Shown one piece after another: positions 43,701 through 51,826 of a stretch of DNA of 64,000 bases. The DNA lies in assembly GCF_000263855.1 (NCBI RefSeq), contig NZ_AJWX01000014.1, positions 1 through 64,000 on the forward strand, given 5' to 3'. This DNA is from Pseudomonas sp. M47T1. GTDB lineage: Bacteria > Pseudomonadota > Gammaproteobacteria > Pseudomonadales > Pseudomonadaceae. The notes beneath the pieces are model-generated. The model did no database searches, was not told the origin of the DNA, and was given only the letters and a program-made list of their open reading frames with translations. The translations under genes and the position numbers were made by a program. How positions within the stretch are numbered: position 1 is the stretch's first letter; every line of letters begins with the position of its first letter.

Positions 43701-44420
43701 ATGCTTTACATCGTTCGCATGATCTTGATGGGGCTGCACTTTATTGCAGTGGGTGGCCTGGGCCTGTTGATTGGGCTATGCCGCCCTTTCCACCCAGACA
43801 ACAGCCGGGTGTTCGCCCGCCTGTATTCGCGCCCAGCCATTAAAATATTGGGGCTTGAACTGGATGCTCAGGTCACGCCACTGTTCGAGCAGCCGCCCGG
43901 CTGCGTGATCATTGCCAACCATCAGTCCAACTACGACCTGTTCGTGCTGGGCACGGTGGTGCCGCGCCGCACCGTGTGCATCGGCAAGAAGAGCCTCAAG
44001 TGGGTGCCGTTCTTCGGCCAGCTGTTCTGGCTGGGCGGCAACGTGCTGATCAACCGTGACAACGCCTACCAGGCCCGTCGCGCCCTGCAGACCACTACCC
44101 GTACCTTGCAGCGCGACACATCCATATGGGTGTTCCCCGAAGGCACGCGCAATCAGGGCAGCGACTTGCTGCCATTCAAGAAAGGCGCCTTCCAGATGGC
44201 TATCGATGCCGGCGTGCCCATTGTGCCGCTGTGCGTCAGCCGCTACCGCCGCAGCGTACGCTTGAACCGCTGGAGCGCCGGGCACGTGGCGGTGCGTTCG
44301 TTGCCGGCCATCCCCACCCATGGGCTGACCAGCAAAGACGTGGTGCCCTTGATGCAGCAGTGTCGCGAGCAGATGCAGCAGTGCATCGATGACCTTGAAC
44401 GCGGACTGCAGCACGCTTGA
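43701..44420 (+). CDS. 1-Acyl-sn-glycerol-3-phosphate acyltransferase (PlsC family)
   Basis: This enzyme acylates lysophosphatidic acid in membrane phospholipid synthesis. It has 239 residues. A membrane helix lies at about 4-27. Motif I is NHQSNYDLF, motif II is in FGQLFWLGGNVLINRDN and motif III is FPEGTRNQG. I chose ATG 43701, with AGGTGAG upstream; GTG 43689 is the alternative. It is followed by the CorA-type gene. A second or strain-specific copy is likely elsewhere in the genome. Confidence 0.92.
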   Translation: MLYIVRMILMGLHFIAVGGLGLLIGLCRPFHPDNSRVFARLYSRPAIKILGLELDAQVTPLFEQPPGCVIIANHQSNYDLFVLGTVVPRRTVCIGKKSLKWVPFFGQLFWLGGNVLINRDNAYQARRALQTTTRTLQRDTSIWVFPEGTRNQGSDLLPFKKGAFQMAIDAGVPIVPLCVSRYRRSVRLNRWSAGHVAVRSLPAIPTHGLTSKDVVPLMQQCREQMQQCIDDLERGLQHA

Positions 44421-44494
44421 ACCCCAAGCAGCTTGCCGACTCTCAACACTGGGACCAAGCTGCATTCACTGCCACCAGAACAAGAAGCCAAACC

Positions 44495-45466
44495 ATGGGT
44501 AGAGTCGTTGCCGCGGCGGTGTACAGCGCCGGGAAAAAAGTGGTTGATATCAGCCTGGATGAAGGCGCCGCCTGGGCAAAGAAACCGGGGCACTTCGTGT
44601 GGATCGGCCTGGAGCAACCCAACGCCACGGAGCTGGCCAACCTGCAGCGCCAGTTCGGGCTGCATGAACTGGCCATTGAAGACGCGCTGGAGAAGCACAG
44701 CCGGCCAAAGCTGGAAACCTTTGGCGATGCATTGTTCATCGTGACCTATTCACCCGTACGCCTGGACGGCCAGCTGGAGTTCATCGAGACCCATATTTTT
44801 GCCGGCAAGGGCTACATCATCACTGCCCGCAATGGCCACTCGGCGTCCTACTCGCTGGTGCGCCAGCGCTGCGAGGCGCGACCGTTGCTGCTGGAGCATG
44901 GCGAGGACTTCGTGCTGTACGCGCTGCTGGATTTCGTCACCGAGAACTACCAGCCGGTCAGCGAGGCCATCCATGTGGAGATCGAGCAAATCGAAGCCAA
45001 CGTGCTTGCCGACTGCCTGCATGAATCCGATGTGCAGCGCCTGCACAGCCTGCGCCGCGAACTGTTGCGCCTGCGCCGCTACGTGGGGCCCATGGTGGAG
45101 ATCAGCGAAGAGTTGCAGCGTCTGGACTTCCCGTTCATCGACAAAAACATGCGCCCCTACTTTCGTGATGTGCAGATTCATGTGAACCGGCAGATGGAGG
45201 ACCTGGCCACGATGCGCGACATCGCCAGCCAGACCATCGAGGTCGGCATGCTGCTGGAGTCATCGCGCCAGAGCATCGTGCAACGCAAGTTTGCCGCCTG
45301 GGCGGCGATACTGGCGTTCCCCACTGCCGTGGCGGGTATCTACGGCATGAACTTCCAGAACATGCCGGAGCTGCATTGGCAGTACGGCTACTTCGCCGTG
45401 CTGGGGGCCATCGCTGTGGGCTGCGGCGCGCTGTACGCCAGCTTCAAGCGCTCCGGGTGGCTGTAA
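44495..45466 (+). CDS. corA: CorA-family magnesium/cobalt channel
   Basis: This inner-membrane divalent-cation channel has 323 residues. A large cytoplasmic domain (about 1-260, with the long stalk helix LHSLRRELLRLRRYVGPM) is followed by two C-terminal transmembrane helices and the selectivity loop GMNFQNMPELHW (Gly284 onward); the ending SFKRSGWL is basic, as is normal. The chosen start (MGRVVAAAVYS) gives the family length; the frame is open upstream into the end of the acyltransferase gene. No magnesium-sensing leader is evident. Confidence 0.92.
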   Translation: MGRVVAAAVYSAGKKVVDISLDEGAAWAKKPGHFVWIGLEQPNATELANLQRQFGLHELAIEDALEKHSRPKLETFGDALFIVTYSPVRLDGQLEFIETHIFAGKGYIITARNGHSASYSLVRQRCEARPLLLEHGEDFVLYALLDFVTENYQPVSEAIHVEIEQIEANVLADCLHESDVQRLHSLRRELLRLRRYVGPMVEISEELQRLDFPFIDKNMRPYFRDVQIHVNRQMEDLATMRDIASQTIEVGMLLESSRQSIVQRKFAAWAAILAFPTAVAGIYGMNFQNMPELHWQYGYFAVLGAIAVGCGALYASFKRSGWL

Positions 45467-45514
45467 CCCTGCGCAACCTCATGGCAGCAACTGCCGGGTG
45501 TGAGGTTATTGAAG

Positions 45515-45619
45515 TAGGCGCTGTCGTCAGGCTGCGACAAGGTTTGCAGGGCCTTGCTGTGGCGTCCAGCCGATCCAGGGCCCGCTGTGCGGGCCTTCGC
45601 AGCCTGGCGGCAGCGCCTA
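45515..45619. repeat. REPIN, type A (paralogue of 7519-7615)
   Basis: Ends TAGGCGCTGTCGTCAGGCTG and CAGCCTGGCGGCAGCGCCTA are inverted. The middle aligns with the element at 7519 over most of its length. Confidence 0.85.
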
Positions 45620-45631
45620 CGGGCCGCGGCA

Positions 45632-46345
45632 TCAGCGGCCTTGGGCCACGAAACGCATCATCCACTCGCCCACCAGGGTGCCCTGGTGTTCGCGCTCAAG
45701 GCTGGCCATGGCCTTGCCATGCAGTGCTTCGCCCAGGCTTTGCACACGCAGGTCGAGCAACGCCCGGGAGTAGTCGTGCATGAACTCGGGGTGGCCCTGG
45801 AAGCACAGTACCTGATCGCCAATGTGATACGCCGCATTGGGGCAGAACGCGCTGGAGGCCACCACCGTGGCGCCTTCAGGCAGGGCCGTAACCTGGTCCT
45901 GGTGGCTGATCAACAACGCCAGTTCGCTGGCCGGCGGGTTCATCCACGCAGCCTGGGTGTCCACTTTATAGTCGTGCACGCCCACGCCCCAGCCCTGGCT
46001 GGCCCGCTCGGCGCGGCCGCCCAGCAGCAGCGCCAGCAGTTGATGGCCAAAACACACGCCCAGCAGTTTGTCGCCACGGGTGTAGCGCTCCAGCAGGAAG
46101 GTCTTGAGCGTCTGGATCCACGGGTCGTTGCCGAACGAGTCGGCCTTGCTGCCGGTGACCAGGTAGGCGTCGAACACCTCGCCCGGCGCCGGGTATTCCC
46201 CGTTCAGCACGTTATAGATGGAGAACTGCGCGGCCACGGGTTGGCGCGCGAACAACTGTTCGAACATCCGGCCATAGCCCTGATATTGATCGACCAGCTC
46301 CGGCCGCAGGACATCGGTTTCCAGGATGCAGATGCGTAACGACAT
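45632..46345 (-). CDS. Class I glutamine amidotransferase (GATase) domain protein
   Basis: This 237-residue stand-alone GATase-like protein has the nucleophile elbow LLGVCFGHQLLAL (Cys about 93), and the His of the triad in CFQGHPEFMHD, followed by a later Glu. Similar single-domain proteins include GMP-synthase-like amidotransferases and gamma-glutamyl hydrolases of polyamine degradation. The start ATG 46345 lacks a clear ribosome site; the frame continues to 46480. It is convergent with corA, with the REPIN between. Confidence 0.85.
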   Translation of the reverse strand: MSLRICILETDVLRPELVDQYQGYGRMFEQLFARQPVAAQFSIYNVLNGEYPAPGEVFDAYLVTGSKADSFGNDPWIQTLKTFLLERYTRGDKLLGVCFGHQLLALLLGGRAERASQGWGVGVHDYKVDTQAAWMNPPASELALLISHQDQVTALPEGATVVASSAFCPNAAYHIGDQVLCFQGHPEFMHDYSRALLDLRVQSLGEALHGKAMASLEREHQGTLVGEWMMRFVAQGR

Positions 46346-46758
46346 AGAAAGAGTACCCGACACGATTAGAGGCAAAGGTGCACGGCGCTGAGACTGCGGG
46401 AAACGGCGCGGGCTTGCAAGTGCGCGTCCGTTGATCGGCCGCTTTGCCCACCCGTTGGGCGGCGCCTGACGAACGGTCATTCACAGGTAAACCTGACTTC
46501 AAGGGCAAGCAGGGTGTCTAGCATGGGAATCGCTGCTGCGTTCGGCGAGTTGCTAGACGCTTTCGCGATTGCGTCGCGATAAGGTCGGACCAAAGCGTTC
46601 TAAGCCACGTGCTGCGCGGGCCCTACTGTTAGAAATATCGCTTCAGTGACTCAAGCTTTGTAGAGCCGACGGGCGATGGCAGCACAGGTGCACGTCTTCG
46701 CCTGGCCAACCTGGCCCGCAGTCGGCGCAATGGAATAATAACAAGAAGGCAGCCAACC
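46346..46758. other. 413-base spacer without a recognised gene
   Basis: I see no supported coding frame. An imperfect inverted repeat occurs around 46560-46610 (TTTCGCGATTGCGTCGCGA). The right end probably holds the promoter for the 31-residue frame that follows. Confidence 0.4.
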
Positions 46759-46854
46759 ATGTTCAAACACGACAAAGTACGTCAAGCGGGCATCATCGTC
46801 GCCATTACCACCCTGTTGTTGATACTCCCCAACCTCACCCGGCTGTTCGGTTGA
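46759..46854 (+). CDS. Candidate 31-residue membrane microprotein
   Basis: ATG 46759 to TGA 46854 encodes MFKHDKVRQAGIIVAITTLL and then LILPNLTRLFG. A basic N-terminus followed by a single hydrophobic helix is typical of bacterial membrane microproteins. AAGAAGGC lies nine to ten bases upstream. It is independent of both neighbours (99 bases before the rhodanese-like gene). No homologue is recalled. Confidence 0.5.
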   Translation: MFKHDKVRQAGIIVAITTLLLILPNLTRLFG

Positions 46855-46953
46855 GCCGCGCCGCGCCCAACCTTGAATAAATTCACCCCCCTTCACTACC
46901 GGGGGCTGCGCATCTGTGCCAATCTTTGCCATTGAACCCTTGGAGAATGGCCA

Positions 46954-47364
46954 ATGCGCAGATGGATTGCCCCCCTCGCACTACTGATCAGCACTCATGC
47001 CAACGCCTACGTTGACATCGATGAGGCGGTGGACCAAATCGGAAACGGCGTGGTCATTCTCGACGTGCGCAATGATGACCAGTTCTCCGCCGGCCATATC
47101 AACAACGCGCTGCAGGTCGACATTACCCTGCGCCCACTCTCTTCCGATGATACCGACGCCCGGATACTGGCGTACCAGCTCGCCAAGGTGATCCAGGACA
47201 AGAGCCAGGTGGTGGTGATGTACAGCGACACCGACGAGAACGCCAACAAGTCGGAGGCCGCGTTGAAGAAGGCGGGGTTTCTGAGGATCGTGAACGGCGG
47301 CAATTACATGGACCTGAATTCGGCACTGTTCCGCTTGTGCCAGAAAGACAGCTTCTACTGCTGA
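46954..47364 (+). CDS. Exported rhodanese-like protein without catalytic cysteine
   Basis: This 136-residue protein has a signal peptide (RRWIAPLALLISTHANA) and a rhodanese fold (VVILDVRNDDQFSAGHINNA). The active-site loop after the beta strand QVVVMYS reads YSDTDENANKSEAAL, so serine stands where the persulfide cysteine would be. Sulfur transfer is therefore unlikely; a binding role in the periplasm is possible. Cysteines are found only at the very end (RLCQKDSFYC). Confidence 0.82.
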   Translation: MRRWIAPLALLISTHANAYVDIDEAVDQIGNGVVILDVRNDDQFSAGHINNALQVDITLRPLSSDDTDARILAYQLAKVIQDKSQVVVMYSDTDENANKSEAALKKAGFLRIVNGGNYMDLNSALFRLCQKDSFYC

Positions 47365-47384
47365 CCGTGTAGCCGCTGCCGCAG

Positions 47385-47414
47385 GCTGCGGCTGCGGCTA
47401 CGGCTACGGCTACG
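47385..47414. repeat. Hexanucleotide tandem repeat next to a REP half
   Basis: GCTGCG twice and GCTACG three times follow the REP half GTAGCCGCTGCCGCAGGC. It lies between two convergent genes and does not encode protein. Confidence 0.7.
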
Positions 47415-47445
47415 GTTTACGGGCTGGCGACTGATGTCGGACAGG

Positions 47446-48249
47446 TTATTGAACCTGTACCTGCAAGGTCGGCGTCGGCGTGACGTGCACCTTGGCGTGC
47501 ATCTGCTCGAAACCGCCGCCACGGCGCATGCCGCGTACCGGGCAGGCATCCAGGTAATCCAGGCCCACCGCCAGCTTCAAGTGGCGCTCGGGGCGCGCCA
47601 GTTGGTTGGTCACGTCGAAGCTGTACCAGGCGTCGTCAATCCAGGCTTCAGCCCAGGCATGACTGGCCAGGTGCTCGCTTTCACCACTGAACAGGTACCC
47701 CGACACATACCGTGCCGGCACGCCCAGGCTGCGCGCGCAGGCCAGGAATGCATGGGTGTGGTCCTGGCATACGCCTGCCCGTGCGGCGAAGGCCTGGGCG
47801 GCGCTGGTGTCTACCTCAGTGGCGCCAGGGGTGTAGGTCATGTGCTGGTTCAACGCATGCATCAGGTCAATCAGCGCATTGCGGTCGCCACGCTGCTTGC
47901 ATTGCTGATCGGCGAACGCACGCAGGGCCTCGTCGGCCTCGGTCAGGCGAGTGAAACGGCGAAACGGCAGCGGCGATTGCGACTCGTGCTCGGCCTCGCG
48001 GGTTTCATCGATATCCACCTGGCCGCGGGCACCAATGATGATGTCGTGGTGCGGCTCATCCAGGGTCAGCACGTGCAGGATATTGCCGAACGGGTCCAGC
48101 TGCGCGCGCACGTGGCGCGGCAGGTCCAATTGCCAGCTCAATACGTGCTGGCGCTCGCTGTCGTGCGGGGTCAGGCGCAGGTACTGGATGCTGGCACGCA
48201 CCTCGTCGTCGTAGTGGTAGGCAGTCTCGTGGCTAATGGAGAGTCTCAT
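47446..48249 (-). CDS. Transglutaminase-like cysteine protease (alpha-E/ATP-grasp operon)
   Basis: This is a 267-residue protein with an N-terminal beta domain (MRLSISHETAYHYDDEVRAS) and a transglutaminase core. The triad is visible: Cys in RAGVCQDHTHAFLACARSLG, His in ASHAWAEAWID and Asp in WYSFDVTN. It is the third gene of the operon with the alpha-E and ATP-grasp genes; the start ATG 48249 overlaps the alpha-E stop. Iyer and co-workers proposed such operons make or modify a peptide; its function is not known to me. Confidence 0.92.
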   Translation of the reverse strand: MRLSISHETAYHYDDEVRASIQYLRLTPHDSERQHVLSWQLDLPRHVRAQLDPFGNILHVLTLDEPHHDIIIGARGQVDIDETREAEHESQSPLPFRRFTRLTEADEALRAFADQQCKQRGDRNALIDLMHALNQHMTYTPGATEVDTSAAQAFAARAGVCQDHTHAFLACARSLGVPARYVSGYLFSGESEHLASHAWAEAWIDDAWYSFDVTNQLARPERHLKLAVGLDYLDACPVRGMRRGGGFEQMHAKVHVTPTPTLQVQVQ

Positions 48250-49196
48250 ACAGCCTCCAGGTAAGAGCTGTGAATGGCATTACCCAGCTGGGCCACCAGC
48301 GGAATAAATTCGGTCAACCAGGCGTGCAGGCCTTCATCAAGGATTTCATCGATGCCGGTGTAGCGCAGCCGTGCGTCCAGCTCGGCGGCCAGGCGCTGGG
48401 CCGGGCGGCCGTTGAGCCCAGGCAGCGAGGCCAGGATCTGGTCAATTTCCTCGGTGCAGGCGCGCAGCGAGCGCGGCACGTCGGCGCGCAGCAGCAACAG
48501 TTCGGCCACGTTGTTGGCCGACGGCGCGTCGCGGTAGATCTCGGTGTAGGCCTCGAACGACGACAACGCGCGCAGCAAGGCACTCCACTGGTAATAACTG
48601 CGCGCCGAGGTCTCGTCCACCGACTCGGCCTCATCGCCCAACATTTCGTAGCGGGCGTCCACCAGGCGCAGGGTGTTGTCGGCGCGCTCGATGAAGGTGC
48701 CCAAGCGAATGAAGCGGAAGGCGTCGTTACGCATGATGGTGCCGTAGGTAGCGCCACGAAACAGGTGCGAACGCTCCTTGATCCACTCGCAAAAGCGGCT
48801 CAGGCCGTAACGGCCCAGGCCCTGCTCGGCGATGCCGCGAATTTCCAGCCAGGTGGCGTTGATGTTTTCCCACATGTCGGCGGTAATTCGCCCCCGCACC
48901 GCGTGAGCACAGGCACGGGCCGCACCCAGGCAGCTATAGAGGCTGGCCGGGTTGCTGGCGTCCAGGGCGAAAAAGTGCAGCAGCCGTTCGGCGTGCAGCT
49001 GGCCATGGCGCTCCAGGTAATCGTCCAGGGTGCCGGTGATCAACAGCGGCATGGCCATCTCTTCCAGGCCATCGCCACGGCCGTCCTGGGGCATCAGGGA
49101 AAGCGAATAGCTGACCTCGAGCATGCGCGCCAGATTCTCCGCGCGCTCCAGGTAACGCGACATCCAATACAGGTCAGAGGCAGTTCTACTCAGCAT
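48246..49196 (-). CDS. Alpha-E domain protein
   Basis: This 316-residue, all-helical protein begins MLSRTASDLYWMSRYLERAE, the signature start of the alpha-E family (COG2307). It contains conserved FCEWIKERSHLFRGATYGT and DNTLRLVDARYEML segments. No catalytic residues are known for the family. It lies between the ATP-grasp gene (12-base gap) and the transglutaminase gene (4-base overlap), so the three are made together and probably form a complex. Confidence 0.92.
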   Translation of the reverse strand: MLSRTASDLYWMSRYLERAENLARMLEVSYSLSLMPQDGRGDGLEEMAMPLLITGTLDDYLERHGQLHAERLLHFFALDASNPASLYSCLGAARACAHAVRGRITADMWENINATWLEIRGIAEQGLGRYGLSRFCEWIKERSHLFRGATYGTIMRNDAFRFIRLGTFIERADNTLRLVDARYEMLGDEAESVDETSARSYYQWSALLRALSSFEAYTEIYRDAPSANNVAELLLLRADVPRSLRACTEEIDQILASLPGLNGRPAQRLAAELDARLRYTGIDEILDEGLHAWLTEFIPLVAQLGNAIHSSYLEAV

Positions 49197-49208
49197 TGTC
49201 AGGCATCC

Positions 49209-50618
49209 TTAATCCTCGACCACCCAGGTGTCCTTGGTTCCGCCACCCTGTGACGAGTTGACCACCAGCGAACCTTCGCGCAGTGCCACGCGGGTCAGCC
49301 CGCCCGGTACCACACGGGTTTCACGGCCGGCCAGCACGAACGGGCGCAGGTCGATATGGCGTGGGGCAATGCCGTTTTCGACGAAGGTCGGGCAGGTCGA
49401 CAATGACAGCGTCGGTTGCGCGATATAGGCGTGGGGCCGGGCCTTGAGCCGGGCACGGAAATTCTCGATCTCGGCGGCGCTGGCGGCGGGGCCTACCAGC
49501 ATGCCGTAGCCACCCGAACCCTGGGTTTCCTTGACCACCAGGTCTGGCAGGTTCGCCAGCACGTGGGACAGCTCGCTGGGGTTGCGGCATTGCCAGGTCG
49601 GCACGTTCTTGAGGATGGGCTCCTCGTCCAGATAAAAGCGGATCATGTCGGTGACGTACGGGTACACCGACTTGTCGTCGGCCACGCCGGTGCCAATGGC
49701 ATTGGCCAGCACCACATTGCCCGAGCGGTACGCCGCCAGCAGGCCGGGCACGCCCAGCATCGAATCGGGGTTGAACGCCAGCGGGTCGAGGAAGGCATCG
49801 TCCAGGCGCCGGTAGATCACATCCACCGCCTTGGGGCCATCGGTGGTACGCATGAACACGCGGTCATCACGCACGAACAGGTCGGCGCCTTCCACCAGCT
49901 CCACGCCCATCTCGCGCGCCAGGAACGCGTGTTCAAAGAACGCACTGTTGAAACGCCCTGGGGTGAGCACCACGACACTGGGGTTATCCAGGGGGCTTGA
50001 GCTTTTCAGGGTGTCGAGCAACAGGCTGGGGTAATGGTCGATGGGCGCGATGCGCTGGGCGGCGAACAGCTCGGGGAACAGGCGCATCATCATCTTGCGG
50101 TCTTCGAGCATGTAGCTCACGCCGCTGGGGGTGCGCAGGTTGTCTTCCAGCACGTAGTAGCTGCCATCGCCATCGCGCACCAGGTCTACCCCGGAAATGT
50201 GCGAGTAGATGTCGCGGTGCAGGTTCAGGCCCTGCATCGCCAACTGGTATTGCTCGTTGGCCAGCACCTGCTCGGCGGGAACGATCCCGGCCTTGATGAT
50301 GCGCTGGTCATGGTAAAGGTCGGCCAGGAACATGTTCAGCGCCTTGACGCGCTGAATGCAGCCACGCTCCACCACCCGCCACTCGCTGGCCGGGATGCTG
50401 CGCGGAATGGTATCGAACGGGATCAGCCGTTCGGTTCCCTGCTCATCGCCATACAGCGTGAACGTAATACCGGCCCGGTGGAACAGCAGATCGGCTTCCC
50501 GGCGCCGCTGGGCCAGGAGCTCTTCGGGGGTGTCGGCCAGCCAGCGCGCGAACTCCCGATAATGCGGGCGGACAATACCCCCGGCATCGTACATCTCATC
50601 ATAAAAGGTGCGGATCAT
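49209..50618 (-). CDS. Circularly permuted type 2 ATP-grasp protein
   Basis: This 469-residue protein belongs to the permuted ATP-grasp group (COG2308), thought to make amide bonds. Conserved pieces are DGSYYVLEDNLRTPSGVSYM, RFNSAFFEHAFLAREMG, the VYRRLDDAFLDPLAF-like IYRRLDDAFLDPLAFNPDSM and VVKETQGSGGYGMLVGP. I chose ATG 50618, with AAGGAG six bases upstream. It is the first gene of the three-gene operon. The proteasome-like Anbu peptidase that often accompanies such operons is not beside it here. Confidence 0.93.
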   Translation of the reverse strand: MIRTFYDEMYDAGGIVRPHYREFARWLADTPEELLAQRRREADLLFHRAGITFTLYGDEQGTERLIPFDTIPRSIPASEWRVVERGCIQRVKALNMFLADLYHDQRIIKAGIVPAEQVLANEQYQLAMQGLNLHRDIYSHISGVDLVRDGDGSYYVLEDNLRTPSGVSYMLEDRKMMMRLFPELFAAQRIAPIDHYPSLLLDTLKSSSPLDNPSVVVLTPGRFNSAFFEHAFLAREMGVELVEGADLFVRDDRVFMRTTDGPKAVDVIYRRLDDAFLDPLAFNPDSMLGVPGLLAAYRSGNVVLANAIGTGVADDKSVYPYVTDMIRFYLDEEPILKNVPTWQCRNPSELSHVLANLPDLVVKETQGSGGYGMLVGPAASAAEIENFRARLKARPHAYIAQPTLSLSTCPTFVENGIAPRHIDLRPFVLAGRETRVVPGGLTRVALREGSLVVNSSQGGGTKDTWVVED

Positions 50619-50788
50619 GCCGTACTCCTTGTCACCCGGACACCAAGCCAATCGCAAGGCCCGTGCCAGCGGCAGAAACGCTTTAAAAACAACAGGTTGG
50701 ATTATTGGATAATCAGGCACGCACCATTCCTGTGCATGACGTGGCCCAACCGGTTCCCGTACGCTTCATTGCGAAGCGGACTTAAGGA

Positions 50789-50866
50789 TAGCTGCAAGCT
50801 CCACGTTGCAAGCGTCAAGTTGGATTTACGCGCCAACTTGACGCTGCAGCTCACAGCTTGCAGCTA
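50789..50866. repeat. Nested long hairpin (two 12-bp inverted repeats)
   Basis: Outer arms TAGCTGCAAGCT (50789-50800) and AGCTTGCAGCTA (50855-50866); inner arms GCGTCAAGTTGG (50812-50823) and CCAACTTGACGC (50833-50844). It starts three bases after the RraB-type stop codon and probably ends that transcript. Confidence 0.75.
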
Positions 50867-50869
50867 CGT

Positions 50870-51211
50870 CTAGGCCTGCAGGCGCTGAATGTGGTGCTTC
50901 ACACCCCACCCTTCCATCTCGCCGCCCAACGGCTCGATCACGGCTTCAAAGCCCTGCTCGAATTCGCCGATGCCACCATAGGTGGCGTACATCACCTTGC
51001 TCAACTCCAGGTACCAGGCCCCATCGTCGCGTTCACTGACCTGGGCGTTGAGTGACTCGCCCTGAAACTTTCCCGCTGCCGTGCGCGCGCACTCCTCGTC
51101 CGGGAACACGGCATAGAACTCGATGGGGTGGATGCTGGCGAAGTCGAATCCGCCTTCTTTCATGCGGCGCAGAACGTGGGTGCTGATGTCTTCTTGATAG
51201 GCTGTGCTCAT
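50870..51211 (-). CDS. RraB-family ribonuclease E inhibitor homologue
   Basis: This 113-residue protein resembles RraB, a protein that binds and restrains RNase E. Typical parts are MKEGGFDFASIHPIEFYAVFP, the KFQGESLNAQVSERDDGAWYLE stretch in the middle and the acidic end. Size is close to E. coli RraB (138) but shorter. GGAGGACG stands before ATG 51211. It is alone; a long hairpin follows its stop codon. Binding to RNase E in this organism is not shown by the sequence. Confidence 0.82.
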   Translation of the reverse strand: MSTAYQEDISTHVLRRMKEGGFDFASIHPIEFYAVFPDEECARTAAGKFQGESLNAQVSERDDGAWYLELSKVMYATYGGIGEFEQGFEAVIEPLGGEMEGWGVKHHIQRLQA

Positions 51212-51425
51212 GAATCGTCCTCCTCATCATTGATGGATAGACTTTCAGTACTTCCAGGACCTCCGTTGACAGATAACTGCAAAGGGAATACGCGACCCAG
51301 GGTCACCCGGAAACAAGCATGGAGCAGACAAGACAAGTGCTCGGCCAAGCAGATTGGCCGCCTTCAGTTGCAGAGTAGCGCGAAGGAAGCGCCTGTGCCA
51401 GAGGGGCAGGCGCATGCGGTGCAGA

Positions 51426-51662
51426 TCAGTCGACTTGCGTCACGGACACGATTTCCATGGCATTCATGTCCTTGAGTGCCTTGGCCGCAGGCTCGGCGGC
51501 GCGATTATCGAAATCATTGAGGTCGGCCTTTTCCAGCACCGGGCGATAGTAGGCACGTACATGTCGGGCGGCTTCATCCTTGTCGGGACGACTCTCGGCG
51601 TCTATTTCAAGGTTCAGCTGTTGGCCGTGCTCGTCGATAAAAGCGATTTGCCACTTTTTCAT
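51426..51662 (-). CDS. Small hypothetical protein (78 aa)
   Basis: This 78-residue charged protein begins MKKWQIAFIDEHGQQLNLEI at ATG 51662, with GAGGAG before it. The second half is helical (YYRPVLEKADLNDFDNRAAE). No export signal, motif or family is recognised. It is divergent from the large toxin-like gene at 51827, sharing a 164-base region. Confidence 0.6.
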   Translation of the reverse strand: MKKWQIAFIDEHGQQLNLEIDAESRPDKDEAARHVRAYYRPVLEKADLNDFDNRAAEPAAKALKDMNAMEIVSVTQVD

Positions 51663-51826
51663 CAAGATCTCCTCGGCAGTCTTGAGGCAAAGGCCTCACT
51701 TCACTTGACCCAACCGGCGGGCCATCGTTCCGGGGCTGCGCCCAGCGGTGGCAATCTTCATATAGATACCGCCTGCCCGGCCGGCCCAACTGGCCTGCTA
51801 GCGCTCTTTGCCCAAGGAGCCGCCCC

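Noticed and set aside
47370..47417. Repeated GGCTAC units as a CRISPR or coding repeat
   Set aside because: The units are only six bases long with no spacers, in a spacer between convergent genes.
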